From contig LADV01000328.1 of NCBI GenBank assembly GCA_000961805.1, positions 1 to 44,931 on the forward strand: a DNA stretch of 44,931 nucleotides, in the 5' to 3' direction. Numbering within the stretch: the stretch's first letter is position 1; each line of letters begins with the position of its first letter. The notes under the pieces were generated by a model, which made no database searches, was not told the origin of the DNA, and saw only the letters and a program-made list of their open reading frames with translations. The translations under genes were made by a program, and so were the position numbers. Positions 33,579 to 42,204 of the stretch are shown here, piece after piece. This stretch comes from Peptococcaceae bacterium BRH_c23. Lineage in GTDB: Bacteria; Bacillota_B; Desulfitobacteriia; Desulfitobacteriales; Desulfitobacteriaceae.

Positions 33579-33896
33579 ATGGCACAACTAGTAGTAGGCG
33601 ATTTAACAATTGAATTGGATGAAGATGGTTTTCTTGAGGATCATAGTGCATGGAATGAAGATGTAGCAAGAGCCCTTGCAGTGACTGAGGAAGTTGAAGA
33701 GCTCACAGAAGAACACTGGAGCATGATTAATTATCTGCGCGATTATTATGATCAATTTGGTGTTGCTCCGATGGTTCGTAAAATGGTTAAGGATACTGGG
33801 TTTAATCAAAAGAGAATTTATGAACTCTTTCCAGCTGGTCCTGGAAAAGGCGCTTGTAAAATTGCAGGCCTTCCAAAACCAACCGGTTGTGTATAA
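33579..33896 (+). CDS. dsrC: DsrC, sulfur-carrier protein of dissimilatory sulfite reduction
   Basis: A 105-residue protein (TusE/DsrC family). The C-terminal arm CKIAGLPKPTGCV keeps both functional cysteines, Cys93 and the penultimate Cys104, eleven residues apart. It can therefore form the trisulfide made by DsrAB and reduced by DsrK, and is not a regulatory homologue lacking one Cys. ATG 33579 follows AAAGGAGG and agrees with the family N-terminus; the longer open frame from 33447 is rejected. A terminator follows. dsrAB is outside the window. Confidence 0.96.
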   Translation: MAQLVVGDLTIELDEDGFLEDHSAWNEDVARALAVTEEVEELTEEHWSMINYLRDYYDQFGVAPMVRKMVKDTGFNQKRIYELFPAGPGKGACKIAGLPKPTGCV

Positions 33897-33931
33897 ACCA
33901 TTCAACTCTAGTTTTAGTGAATAGTGTAATT

Positions 33932-33965
33932 GAGCTGATCACTTTCGTGATCGGCTCTTTCTTTA
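33932..33965 (+). terminator. Rho-independent terminator after dsrC
   Basis: GAGCTGATCAC (33932-33942) pairs with GTGATCGGCTC (33947-33957), with one mismatch or wobble, around TTTC. TTTCTTTAT follows. It ends the dsr transcription unit. Confidence 0.85.
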
Positions 33966-33995
33966 TACTATACAGAAAGTATAAACTTGCGTCTT

Positions 33996-34046
33996 TATAG
34001 AAAACTCAAAAGTCATAGCTGAATTATGGTTTCTCAGTTTTCTATA
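33996..34046. repeat. 11-bp inverted repeat upstream of the secreted-protein gene
   Basis: TATAGAAAACT (33996-34006) and AGTTTTCTATA (34036-34046) are perfect inverted copies 29 bases apart. A smaller TATACT/AGTATA dyad lies at about 33964-33983. They may be operator sites for the gene at 34164. Confidence 0.45.
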
Positions 34047-34163
34047 ACGAAAGTCATGAGGAGAGTTTAGAATTTGTTAATATCCTGTTTAGAGAAATTC
34101 AAGACCACAATGTTAAACTATATATAAGGAAGCTTCCTGAAAAATAGATAAGGGGTTGTACGG

Positions 34164-35414
34164 ATGAAGTTCAAAAAGAAAACAACTATGCTAGTCAGTT
34201 TTACGGTAGGAACCCTGTTGTTGGCAACAACAGCCCTAGCGGACATTGCTAGTAAAAGTGGGTATGATGAGTTTAAGGATGCTCTAAAGGTAACTGCTGA
34301 GCAAAGTAGTGAGAAGTTTGACAGTTTCACAATGGACTTTTCTATGGCTATGAAGGATAATGGCAAAACCTTGATATCCGCTAATGAAACTACGAAATTT
34401 GACAGAACAAAGGGTGCTTCGGAAAGCTTATCAGCAAATGTTGATCTAAGCGGATATAACAACACCTCTCAGACTTATTCAGACAAGACGACGGTAATCC
34501 GAGTGTCTGAAAGTGATCCAACCTATTATGTGACAGAGTATACTAAGGAGAGAGAAGATACGACCTTTAAAAACCCCTTCAAAGAAGATAGCGCAGATGA
34601 TCTGGAAAAAATTGCGGATGCTATTATCGGAAGTCTCAAAGACCATGTCATTGTAACGGAAAATTCTGATGGCAGCAAAGGGCTGGCAGGTAAACTGACT
34701 GAAGTACAAATCCCTTCTTTAGTCAATGCTGTCGCTTCATTTCAGTTAAAACAGGAGTTTAATGGTCATCAAAACAAGGTGCCTCATCTGACCAAGGATG
34801 TGTTTGTCAAAGAGGTCAACGGTACAGCTAAAGTCAATCAAGACGGAGTGATGGAGAGCATTTTAGGGACTGTTGTTCTATCAGGCAAAGATGACCAAGG
34901 GACGGAGCATAACATAACGATTGAGGCTTTAGCTAAGGTAACGGACATCAACTCTACCACTGTCACGAAGCCCGATCTTACGGGGAAGGTCGTTGTTAGA
35001 AACATTGCCAAGGATTACTCAGAGTCTGAGATTACTAATCCTGAGAAGTTTGTAGGCAAATTTAAAAACGATATTCTGATTGAGAAAAACGGTAAGTTTG
35101 CTAAAATCGGCGAACGGTTTGTAGATATCACGCATATGGATAATAAGTCGGTAGTGGGGCGATATTATGAAGAGTATAAGCCGGGATTTGAAGAATACTC
35201 TACCAATAATCGTAATATCAATTTTAGTGCCCAATTTGAAAAAGACCAAAGAGGGAATGGGAATTTTGAATATACTACAGAATCCGGTGGTAAGGGGCAG
35301 GGGAATATTTATATAAGTGATTATCAAGGAAAAGTGAACTTTAATCTCCATAATATGAATACATCCCCTGGTGGTTTGATGTTTGATTCAACTTTTAGCC
35401 CGGATTTAGATTAA
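34164..35414 (+). CDS. Secreted or surface protein of unknown family
   Basis: A 416-residue protein with a clear signal peptide: a lysine-rich start, a hydrophobic core, and probable cleavage after ALA near residue 26. The mature part is polar and beta-rich in appearance, with many Asp, Lys, Ser and Thr, no cysteine and no later membrane segment. Repeated YY/YEEYKPGFEEYST and TESGGKGQGN-like stretches occur toward the end. No family was recognised. GGGGTTG precedes the ATG only weakly as a ribosome binding site. It lies just upstream of, and in line with, an ABC exporter and a two-component system, and may be sensed or handled by them. Confidence 0.8.
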   Translation: MKFKKKTTMLVSFTVGTLLLATTALADIASKSGYDEFKDALKVTAEQSSEKFDSFTMDFSMAMKDNGKTLISANETTKFDRTKGASESLSANVDLSGYNNTSQTYSDKTTVIRVSESDPTYYVTEYTKEREDTTFKNPFKEDSADDLEKIADAIIGSLKDHVIVTENSDGSKGLAGKLTEVQIPSLVNAVASFQLKQEFNGHQNKVPHLTKDVFVKEVNGTAKVNQDGVMESILGTVVLSGKDDQGTEHNITIEALAKVTDINSTTVTKPDLTGKVVVRNIAKDYSESEITNPEKFVGKFKNDILIEKNGKFAKIGERFVDITHMDNKSVVGRYYEEYKPGFEEYSTNNRNINFSAQFEKDQRGNGNFEYTTESGGKGQGNIYISDYQGKVNFNLHNMNTSPGGLMFDSTFSPDLD

Positions 35415-35442
35415 CAAAATTATAAATCAAAACAGAAATGAA

Positions 35443-35468
35443 AACTGCCGGGATAGTTCCCGGCAGTT
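35443..35468 (+). terminator. Strong hairpin after the secreted-protein gene
   Basis: AACTGCCGGGA (35443-35453) and TCCCGGCAGTT (35458-35468) form an eleven-pair GC-rich stem with a TAGT loop. The following bases (AGATTGTT) are only weakly T-rich. It may be a partial terminator that sets the ratio of the secreted protein to the ABC genes. Confidence 0.6.
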
Positions 35469-35496
35469 AGATTGTTCCTGACGATGGAGGTAAGGC

Positions 35497-36249
35497 ATGG
35501 AAAAAAGCATGGAGAAAGTTATTGAGATCAAGAATCTCACTAAATCCTATGGGAATGGACGGGGAATTAATGACATCAACCTAGACATCTATCAAGGAGA
35601 TATCTTTGGTTTCCTGGGTCCGAACGGAGCAGGAAAAACAACTGCCATGAAAATTATGACGGGTCTAATTCGACCAGACCATGGAGATGTAAGAATCTTC
35701 GGATATAGCGTAACTGAAGAGTTTGAAAAAGCAATGAAGCAGGTAGGTTGTCTGATTGAAATTGCTGAGTCCTATCATTATCTAAGTGCCTTTGATAATC
35801 TAAAACAGTTAGCTCGGTACTATCCCGAGGTGGATCATAAGCGGATTGAAGAGGTACTAGAACTTACAGGCCTAATTAAATTCAAGAATGAGAAACCCAA
35901 AAAGTTCTCACTAGGAATGAAGCAGCGCTTAGGTCTGGCAGCTGCCGTATTATCCAGACCAAAAGTTGTTATACTTGATGAACCCCTGAACGGGCTTGAT
36001 GTCGAGGGAATGATCGATATTCGGAAATTGATCCAACACTTAGCTGAAAATGAACAGACGACGTTTTTTATATCGAGTCACCTAATTCATGATGTGGAGC
36101 TGACCTGCAACCGTATCGGAGTGATCTACAATGGAAAGATACTCAATGTGGAGAGTACTCATAACATTCTGAAAAACTATGCAACACTGGAGAATTACTT
36201 TGTAAGTGAGGTGGAGAGAAATGGCCGTGTTCCAAGCAGCGCTGATTAA
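35497..36249 (+). CDS. ABC transporter ATP-binding protein (BcrA type)
   Basis: A 250-residue ATPase with Walker A GPNGAGKT, signature FSLGMKQRLGLAAA (the LGMKQRLG form typical of BcrA/YxlF-type exporters), Walker B VVILDEPLNGLD and a switch histidine in ISSHL. It energises the membrane protein encoded next, likely for export or self-protection (for example from peptide antibiotics). GGAGGTAAGG lies before the ATG. It overlaps the permease gene by 29 bases. Confidence 0.93.
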   Translation: MEKSMEKVIEIKNLTKSYGNGRGINDINLDIYQGDIFGFLGPNGAGKTTAMKIMTGLIRPDHGDVRIFGYSVTEEFEKAMKQVGCLIEIAESYHYLSAFDNLKQLARYYPEVDHKRIEEVLELTGLIKFKNEKPKKFSLGMKQRLGLAAAVLSRPKVVILDEPLNGLDVEGMIDIRKLIQHLAENEQTTFFISSHLIHDVELTCNRIGVIYNGKILNVESTHNILKNYATLENYFVSEVERNGRVPSSAD

Positions 36250-36973
36250 TGAGGTTGAGAAACTCTATAAAAAGAAAAAGGTCTTGGTGGCCGTGCTCCT
36301 TTCACTGGCAGTCATCGTCATAGGACAGATAGGGATAATTGGAGTAAGAAGTGGATTTGGTCTCCGTGGGACGGGAAGTCTAGAATTTCCCATGCTTGTT
36401 TTGTCAGTGGTTGTTAACACCGTCTTGCCGTTATTTACGGCGTTAGTTACAATTGATAGTTTCTCAGGAGAGTTTTCACAGAATACCATGCGTATCACCC
36501 TAACCCGACCGGTCAGCCGATTTAAGATTTATATGGCAAAAATCACTGCTATAATCCTCTTTATCCTAGGTGCCCTGTTGTTGCTCTTGATTTTTTCGAT
36601 GATGGCGGGATTTATCTTTAATACAAATTCAGCGACCCTTGATTCCCTAGGAAGGACTGTGTTTTCCTATCTTGTAAGTTTATTTCCTATGCTTGTCTTA
36701 GCTTTAGGAATTGTCCTCTTAGCCAATATTTTCAAGAGCGGAATAGCGGTCTTTTTTGTATCTATCCTAATATTTCTAGCCATGAAAGTTCTGGGTTTAA
36801 TCTTTTCCCAATATTCAAGTTTACTCTTGACGACACAACTCGACTGGTATAATCTTTTTCTAGTCAATTCTTTTCCCCTGGCAAAGATAGTGCGCCAGTT
36901 TTTTATTATGCTGGGATCTGCTATTATGTTGTTTACGGCTGGGTTTTACATTTTTGATAAAAAGGAATTTTAG
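36221..36973 (+). CDS. ABC transporter permease (ABC-2 type)
   Basis: A 250-residue membrane protein with about six hydrophobic helices. The early LINEVEKLYKKKKVL and the SFSGEFSQNTMRITLTRPVSR loop are typical of ABC-2 permeases paired with BcrA-type ATPases. ATG 36221 has GAGGTGGAGA upstream and overlaps the ATPase gene, so the two are co-translated. The substrate is unknown. Ten bases separate it from the kinase gene. Confidence 0.9.
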   Translation: MAVFQAALINEVEKLYKKKKVLVAVLLSLAVIVIGQIGIIGVRSGFGLRGTGSLEFPMLVLSVVVNTVLPLFTALVTIDSFSGEFSQNTMRITLTRPVSRFKIYMAKITAIILFILGALLLLLIFSMMAGFIFNTNSATLDSLGRTVFSYLVSLFPMLVLALGIVLLANIFKSGIAVFFVSILIFLAMKVLGLIFSQYSSLLLTTQLDWYNLFLVNSFPLAKIVRQFFIMLGSAIMLFTAGFYIFDKKEF

Positions 36974-36982
36974 GGTGACGCT

Positions 36983-38407
36983 ATGAGGCTCAAAAAACGT
37001 TTAATCTTTGCTAATGCTGCGACAGTAATTATTCCCTTGATTATTACTGTTTTAATAGCATTGGCTGCTTTTTTTATTTTCGGCAAATTATTAGGCAGCG
37101 AGATATCCTTTGAGAAATACCAAAAGCAATCGATTATCAAGTTTGAGCTGATCAAAGAGGCGAATGCTTTGAGTAGATCACCTGAGTTGATAGAGGATGA
37201 AGGTTTTCATAAATACCTTCAGGAAAAGTTGTCTGAAATTAAGGGAGAGTATGCCTTGATTAAGGATGATCAGATAATCCACTCTTCTAAGAATTTGTCT
37301 AAAATTGATGTGGCCAAGTGTTTGGAGGTAGGGAATAGCATAACTGGAAGAGAGCCAGTAATTATCGGAGAACAATCCTATCAGGTCCAAGTGATTGATT
37401 TCAAGTCTAAAGAAGGTTCTCTGGGGAGCGTCTTACTGCTTGAGCCAGTCGATAAGTTTGCGTCGAGCTTTACCAGCCTCTTACTAATTGTCGTTGTTTC
37501 CTTCATACTGGCCTTTGGGCTAACCAATTTTATAGTTTCCTATCAGTTTTCTAAGAGTATTATAAAACCACTACTTTCCTTGCAAAGTGCAGCTGCAGAA
37601 ATTACTCGCGGGAATCTAAATTACCCGATTGTTGAAGAAGGGGACCAAGAAATTCAAGAGTTATGCCGGGATTTAGAACTCATGCGCATCAAACTTAAAG
37701 AGTCCGTGCAAACTCAATTGAAGTATGAGGATAACCGCAAAATGCTTATTTCAAGTATTTCTCATGACCTAAAAACCCCTGTCACGTCTATCAAGGGCTA
37801 TGTGGAAGGAATTTTGGATGGGATAGCCAGTAATCCTGACAAAATGGAACGCTATTTAAGAACAATAGCTGCAAAAACCCATCAAATTGATCAGATGATT
37901 GACGATCTTTTGCTCTATGCCAAGCTGGACTTGAAACAGATTCCCTATAATTTTGAGAGATTAGATATTGAGGAATATCTTTTACTCTGCTTACTCGAAA
38001 GCGAACCGGAGTTAGAACGAAGACAAATACGGATTTCGTTACATAATGAACTGCAGAAAAAGCAATATCTCTTAATCGATCGAGAACGAATGAAACGAGT
38101 TATCATGAATATCTTTGATAATTCACGAAAATATATGAATAAAGAGCAAGGCGAGATTAACATTTTTCTTAGAGAAACATTTGCCAGTGTTATTATAGAA
38201 TTGCGTGACAATGGTTCGGGGATAAGTGAAGAGGACCTGTCTCGGATTTTTGATCGCTTTTATCGATCTGACCCAGCTCGAAGTAAAGGAAGCGGGTTAG
38301 GTCTAGCAATTGCTAAGCAGATCATTGAGGGGCATAAAGGACGAGTTTGGGCTGTCAGTCATGGAACTGAGGGAACAAGTATCATGATCTCGCTTAGTAA
38401 AGAATGA
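36983..38407 (+). CDS. Sensor histidine kinase (HAMP-HisKA-HATPase)
   Basis: A 474-residue kinase with two membrane segments (about 10-33 and 164-186) bracketing an extracytoplasmic domain of roughly 130 residues. A HAMP linker follows, then SSISHDLKTPVTSIKGY with phosphorylatable His261. The ATPase has NIFDNSRKY, DNGSGI, the DRFYRSDPAR segment and GSGLGLAI. It should phosphorylate the OmpR-type regulator encoded next. Its position after the ABC genes suggests it controls or is served by the exporter. It ends overlapping the first possible, but rejected, start of the regulator. Confidence 0.92.
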   Translation: MRLKKRLIFANAATVIIPLIITVLIALAAFFIFGKLLGSEISFEKYQKQSIIKFELIKEANALSRSPELIEDEGFHKYLQEKLSEIKGEYALIKDDQIIHSSKNLSKIDVAKCLEVGNSITGREPVIIGEQSYQVQVIDFKSKEGSLGSVLLLEPVDKFASSFTSLLLIVVVSFILAFGLTNFIVSYQFSKSIIKPLLSLQSAAAEITRGNLNYPIVEEGDQEIQELCRDLELMRIKLKESVQTQLKYEDNRKMLISSISHDLKTPVTSIKGYVEGILDGIASNPDKMERYLRTIAAKTHQIDQMIDDLLLYAKLDLKQIPYNFERLDIEEYLLLCLLESEPELERRQIRISLHNELQKKQYLLIDRERMKRVIMNIFDNSRKYMNKEQGEINIFLRETFASVIIELRDNGSGISEEDLSRIFDRFYRSDPARSKGSGLGLAIAKQIIEGHKGRVWAVSHGTEGTSIMISLSKE

Positions 38408-38421
38408 TAACGGAGGAAGCC

Positions 38422-39120
38422 ATGAAAAAGATCTTAATCATCGAGGATGACTCGAGTATTGCTGAATTACAAAAGGATTATCTTGAAGTTGCCGGTTTTG
38501 AGGTTAGTGTCTGTGGCAATGGCTTAGAGGGCTTAAAAGCGTTTAAAGATAACGAGGTTGATTTATTGATTTTAGACATCATGCTTCCAGGAATGGATGG
38601 CTTGGATATTTTGAGAAGCTTGAAGGAGGATAAAGATATCCCCGTACTTTTAGTTTCAGCTAAAAAGGAAGAAATCGATAAGATAAAAGGGTTAAGCCTT
38701 GGAGCTGATGATTACATTACAAAACCCTTTAGTCCAGGCGAATTAGTGGCCAGGGTGAAAGCACATCTGGAGAATTACGAGAGATTAAAACATCGGTTTA
38801 GCGTAGGGGCTATCAAAACAAATGGTTTGACGATACGAGGGCTTAAAATAGATATTGATTCACGAAGAGTCTTCGTTCTTGGCCAGGAGGTAAATCTGGC
38901 CCAGAAAGAATTTGGCTTACTTTTGTATTTAGCCCAAAATCCCAATCGAGTGTTTGGACGCGAAGAATTATTTGAACGTGTCTGGGGATTAGACGCTTTA
39001 GGAGACTCAGCGACCGTTACAGTTCATATAGCCCGAATCCGTGAGAAAATTGAAAGTGACCCATCAAATCCTCAATACGTAGAGACTGTTTGGGGTGCAG
39101 GTTATCGATTTAGGGTATAA
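38422..39120 (+). CDS. Response regulator, OmpR/PhoB family
   Basis: A 232-residue regulator. The receiver has Glu8-Asp10, phosphoacceptor Asp52 (LLILDIMLPGMDG) and Lys in YITKPFSPGELVARV. The C-terminal winged helix contains the LAQKEFGLLLYLAQNP and VTVHIARIREKIE segments. ATG 38422 follows CGGAGG; an ATG six codons upstream overlaps the kinase end and lacks a ribosome binding site. It is the last gene of the ABC/two-component unit. The following 130 bases are AT-rich, without a strong terminator. Confidence 0.93.
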   Translation: MKKILIIEDDSSIAELQKDYLEVAGFEVSVCGNGLEGLKAFKDNEVDLLILDIMLPGMDGLDILRSLKEDKDIPVLLVSAKKEEIDKIKGLSLGADDYITKPFSPGELVARVKAHLENYERLKHRFSVGAIKTNGLTIRGLKIDIDSRRVFVLGQEVNLAQKEFGLLLYLAQNPNRVFGREELFERVWGLDALGDSATVTVHIARIREKIESDPSNPQYVETVWGAGYRFRV

Positions 39121-39272
39121 TAGGGCATAATGTCTATGGATTCTAGTAAAAGTTTTGTCTTAAATTAAAAGTACGTAATTTAAAAATATATTATAATGGG
39201 AATGTATTTAGAAAGACTAATTAAGTGCAAGTAATACTTGTTCGTTAAGATATGGAGGAGATTAAACATACT

Positions 39273-39923
39273 ATGGATCATCGCCTAGAAACCTGTCAAA
39301 AAGTAGTCGAGAAGGGGATCGAAATGCTCGCCATAAACCTCACAGTGGGAACTTGGGGTAATATTAGTTGTCGGATCCCAGAGAAAGACTATGTTGCCAT
39401 TACCCCATCCGGTATGAGTTACGACACATTAGCTCCAGAAGATATCGTGGTTATGGATCTCAGGGGAAATACTATAAGCGGAACAAACAAGCCTTCGATT
39501 GAATTACCTTTGCATCTAGCTATCTATAACGCCCGGGATGATGTCCAAGCTATTGTGCATACTCATAGCCCTTATGCCACCGCCTTGGCTGTCGCCCGTA
39601 AGGAAGTTCCAGGAGCAGTTGAGGATATGGTACAAATTGTGGGTGGGAAGGTAAGGGTTAGTGAGTATGCCCTCCCAGGGACAGTGCAACTTGGTACTAA
39701 CACAGTCAAAGCCTTGGAGGGCCGCAACGCGGTTTTACTTGCCAACCATGGAATGATCGGGGTCGGACGGAACTTAGATGAAGCGTTTAGAGTTTGCCAA
39801 GTCGTGGAGAAGTCAGCCCAAATCGTCATCTTTGCAAAACTGATGGGTGGAGTAGTGGAGTTATCTGAAGAGGATATTGCTGGAATGCGGAATTTTTACC
39901 TAAATGGCTATGGACAAAGATAA
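39273..39923 (+). CDS. Class II aldolase/adducin family protein
   Basis: A 216-residue zinc aldolase of the fuculose-phosphate aldolase type: TWGNISCRIP and ITPSGMSYDTL for phosphate binding, SIELPLHLAIY with the catalytic Glu, and Zn ligands in VHTHSPYATALA and LLANHGMIGVG. The neighbour is S-adenosylhomocysteine hydrolase. In several Firmicutes such aldolases belong to salvage of 5-deoxy- or methylthio-ribose from S-adenosylmethionine by-products, so a 5-deoxyribulose-1-phosphate-type substrate is a reasonable inference. The ATG at 39273 has GGAGGAG twelve bases upstream; an in-frame ATG at 39252 lies over that ribosome binding site. Confidence 0.88.
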   Translation: MDHRLETCQKVVEKGIEMLAINLTVGTWGNISCRIPEKDYVAITPSGMSYDTLAPEDIVVMDLRGNTISGTNKPSIELPLHLAIYNARDDVQAIVHTHSPYATALAVARKEVPGAVEDMVQIVGGKVRVSEYALPGTVQLGTNTVKALEGRNAVLLANHGMIGVGRNLDEAFRVCQVVEKSAQIVIFAKLMGGVVELSEEDIAGMRNFYLNGYGQR

Positions 39924-40091
39924 ACGCAGTTGTTTTATCAGTCGGACAAGGTACACATATAAAGATAATTTTGTAGAAGATGGCTGTTATAGAGTATAAT
40001 CAGTAAATACACTCAAGAACATGCCCGTGGTTTAGCAGGACATTTAGTAGATTCTTGGCATAGATTAGAATTAGAAAGAGGGTATTAAGAC
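39924..40091 (+). other. Gap between aldolase and SAH hydrolase with an open tail
   Basis: No complete gene is seen. A start-less open stretch from 39993 to a stop at 40086-40088 reads protein-like (YTQEHARGLAGHLVDSWHRL) and may be the end of a lost gene. No family was recognised. Confidence 0.25.
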
Positions 40092-41354
40092 ATGAATTTA
40101 AAATACACCATCCGAGATTTAGCCTTGGCACCAGAAGGACAGCGTAAAATCGATTGGGTTATTCCACGTATGCAAGTGCTCAATCGGGTACGTAAGGAAT
40201 TTGAAGAACAACTCCCTTTCAAAGGTAAGAAAGTCGTGATTTGCTTACATTTAGAGGCCAAGACAGCTTACCTTGCTCAGGTGATCAAAGCCGGGGGTGC
40301 TGAGGTGACTGTAGTTGCCAGTAATCCACTATCGACTCAAGACGATGTGGTAGCGGCTCTCGTTCAAGGCGGGATTGGAGCACATGCTTGGTATAATGCG
40401 ACGGACAAAGAGTTTCACCATCATCTCCAATTAGCTCTTGATACTGAACCTGATTTCATCATTGATGACGGGGGAGATTTAGTCTCCACGATGCATACAA
40501 CTCGACCTGAACTGCTTCAGAAAGTGAAAGGTGGAGCAGAAGAGACGACGACCGGGGTTCTGCGTTTACATTCAATGGCCCGGGATGGGGTTCTGAAATT
40601 TCCGATGGTCGCTGTCAATGATGCTCAATGCAAGTATTTATTTGATAACCGATATGGCACTGGACAATCCGTTTGGGACGGAATTATGCGGACCACGAAC
40701 TTGGTAGTAGCTGGTAAAACAGCCGTTGTCGCAGGGTACGGCTGGTGTGGTAAAGGAGTTGCTTTACGCGCTAAGGGCTTAGGGGCGCGGGTGATCATTT
40801 GCGAAATTAACCCTATCAAAGCAAACGAGGCTTTGATGGATGGCTTTGAAGTTATGCCAATGGTTGAGGCAGCTAAGTATGGAGATTTCTTTATTACGGT
40901 GACAGGCAACACGAATATAATTAATCAGGAGCACTTTGTGGTCATGAAATCCGGTGCTATTATGTGTAATGCGGGACACTTCGACGTAGAAGTTAATGTT
41001 GCTCAACTGAAAGCAATAGCCGTCTCCGAAAGAACGGCTAGGACGAATATTACCGAATACACGCTGCCCAATGGTCAATCTATATACCTACTGGCAGAAG
41101 GTCGCTTAGTGAATCTTGCTGCCGGGGATGGCCATCCAGCAGAGGTTATGGACATGACCTTTGCTTTACAAGCGCTGTCTTTAGAATACGTTGCTTTGAA
41201 TCACGACAAATTGCCCCCTGCTGTCTATCAGGTTAATACTGAGATCGATGAGAGAGTAGCCATGCTGAAACTGGAGTCTCTCGGTTTATCCATCGATAGA
41301 TTAACCAAGGAGCAAGAAGCTTATCTGGCTGCTTGGAGTTCGGAGGAGGCTTAA
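40092..41354 (+). CDS. ahcY: S-adenosylhomocysteine hydrolase
   Basis: A 420-residue cytoplasmic enzyme that splits S-adenosylhomocysteine to adenosine and homocysteine, with bound NAD. Landmarks are IDDGGDLVSTMHT, EETTTGVLRL, NDAQCKYLFDNRYGTGQS with the catalytic Lys and Asp, the NAD-binding VVAGYGWCGKGVALRAKGLGA (GxGxxG inside), and MCNAGHFDVEV. The GTGQS variant is the archaeal/thermophile-like form rather than the GCReS form of most bacteria. The start has AAAGAGGG upstream. Homologues of this type sometimes prefer S-inosylhomocysteine, which cannot be excluded. Confidence 0.94.
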   Translation: MNLKYTIRDLALAPEGQRKIDWVIPRMQVLNRVRKEFEEQLPFKGKKVVICLHLEAKTAYLAQVIKAGGAEVTVVASNPLSTQDDVVAALVQGGIGAHAWYNATDKEFHHHLQLALDTEPDFIIDDGGDLVSTMHTTRPELLQKVKGGAEETTTGVLRLHSMARDGVLKFPMVAVNDAQCKYLFDNRYGTGQSVWDGIMRTTNLVVAGKTAVVAGYGWCGKGVALRAKGLGARVIICEINPIKANEALMDGFEVMPMVEAAKYGDFFITVTGNTNIINQEHFVVMKSGAIMCNAGHFDVEVNVAQLKAIAVSERTARTNITEYTLPNGQSIYLLAEGRLVNLAAGDGHPAEVMDMTFALQALSLEYVALNHDKLPPAVYQVNTEIDERVAMLKLESLGLSIDRLTKEQEAYLAAWSSEEA

Positions 41355-41394
41355 GTGAACTTGTTTATGCGTTAGCATAGTCCAGAAAAATACA

Positions 41395-42048
41395 TTACCT
41401 AACTTTACCATTTAGTAAATTATGGGTGCGGAAGACGGGATATGTATTGTCGTGAATTATACTTAAACAAGAGTCTAGGATTTGAAGGCTTTCTGCAACC
41501 CTAGCACTTGGATATCGAGGGCGGGCTTGATAGTACATGCGTTCTGGAGGAGAACCGTCTAAATTAGATAACGTAAACGTTCCCAAGGTTATAAATTTTC
41601 TAGCCATTGACATAGGAATAATTGACCATTTTCCAGGGTTATTGAGCAGTGTAAGTATTAATCCAGCTGAGTCCACACGGATTCCGGAGAACTTTACATC
41701 TTTTCTATGCTGATCATACCATGTTCGAAACGTTGGACTCCATTCATGATATAATTCATTATCGGGGTCTAAGCTTAGTAAACTGATAAAATCACCTTGT
41801 TCTGAATGGTTTCCTTCTCGAATGACAACCATTGGTTCAGAATAAAACTTTTGAATAATCATGTTAGGCATGGGTTTTTCAAATAAAGCAAATGCTATAT
41901 CTATTTCACCCTTTTCCAATAGGGAATAAAGTTCGAATCCTAAATAAGTTTTAAGTCTGATTTCTAAGTGTTGAGAATGTTGAATCAGAGCTCGGTAAAC
42001 CGGAGGTAGGATATAATTATGTACGCTATCAACAGCCCCGATTATTAA
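41395..42048 (-). pseudogene. LysR-type regulator, substrate-binding domain fragment
   Basis: Read on the minus strand, the frame is open from about 42048 and runs IIGAVDSVHNYILPPVYRAL through LLEKGEIDIAFALFEKP to NLLNGKVR. This is the effector-binding half of a LysR-type regulator from the first beta-strand to the C-terminus. The N-terminal helix-turn-helix and linker are missing, and a stop codon plus transposase-linked sequence lies immediately upstream. The gene was probably cut by the neighbouring insertion element. The N-terminal half was not found on the far side of the element. Confidence 0.75.
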
Positions 42049-42153
42049 TTATTCTTAACAGTCAAAAGTTCTAACAACAAAAACATACAGTATATATTCG
42101 CAAATAACAGCTAAAAAGGCTTTGAAAAAAAAGCTGGTAAAACAAAACTCTAA

Positions 42154-42204
42154 ATGATACGATAAGCTGGAAAACTATGTATAGTTGGCGGTGTATCGTA
42201 TGAT
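42154..42204 (+). promoter_or_regulatory. Hairpin over the transposase start codon
   Basis: ATGATACGAT (42154-42163) is complementary, with one mismatch, to ATCGTATGAT (42195-42204), and the second arm contains the ATG at 42200. Transcripts entering from outside would fold and hide the start, as known for other insertion elements that limit transposase made by read-through. Confidence 0.4.
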
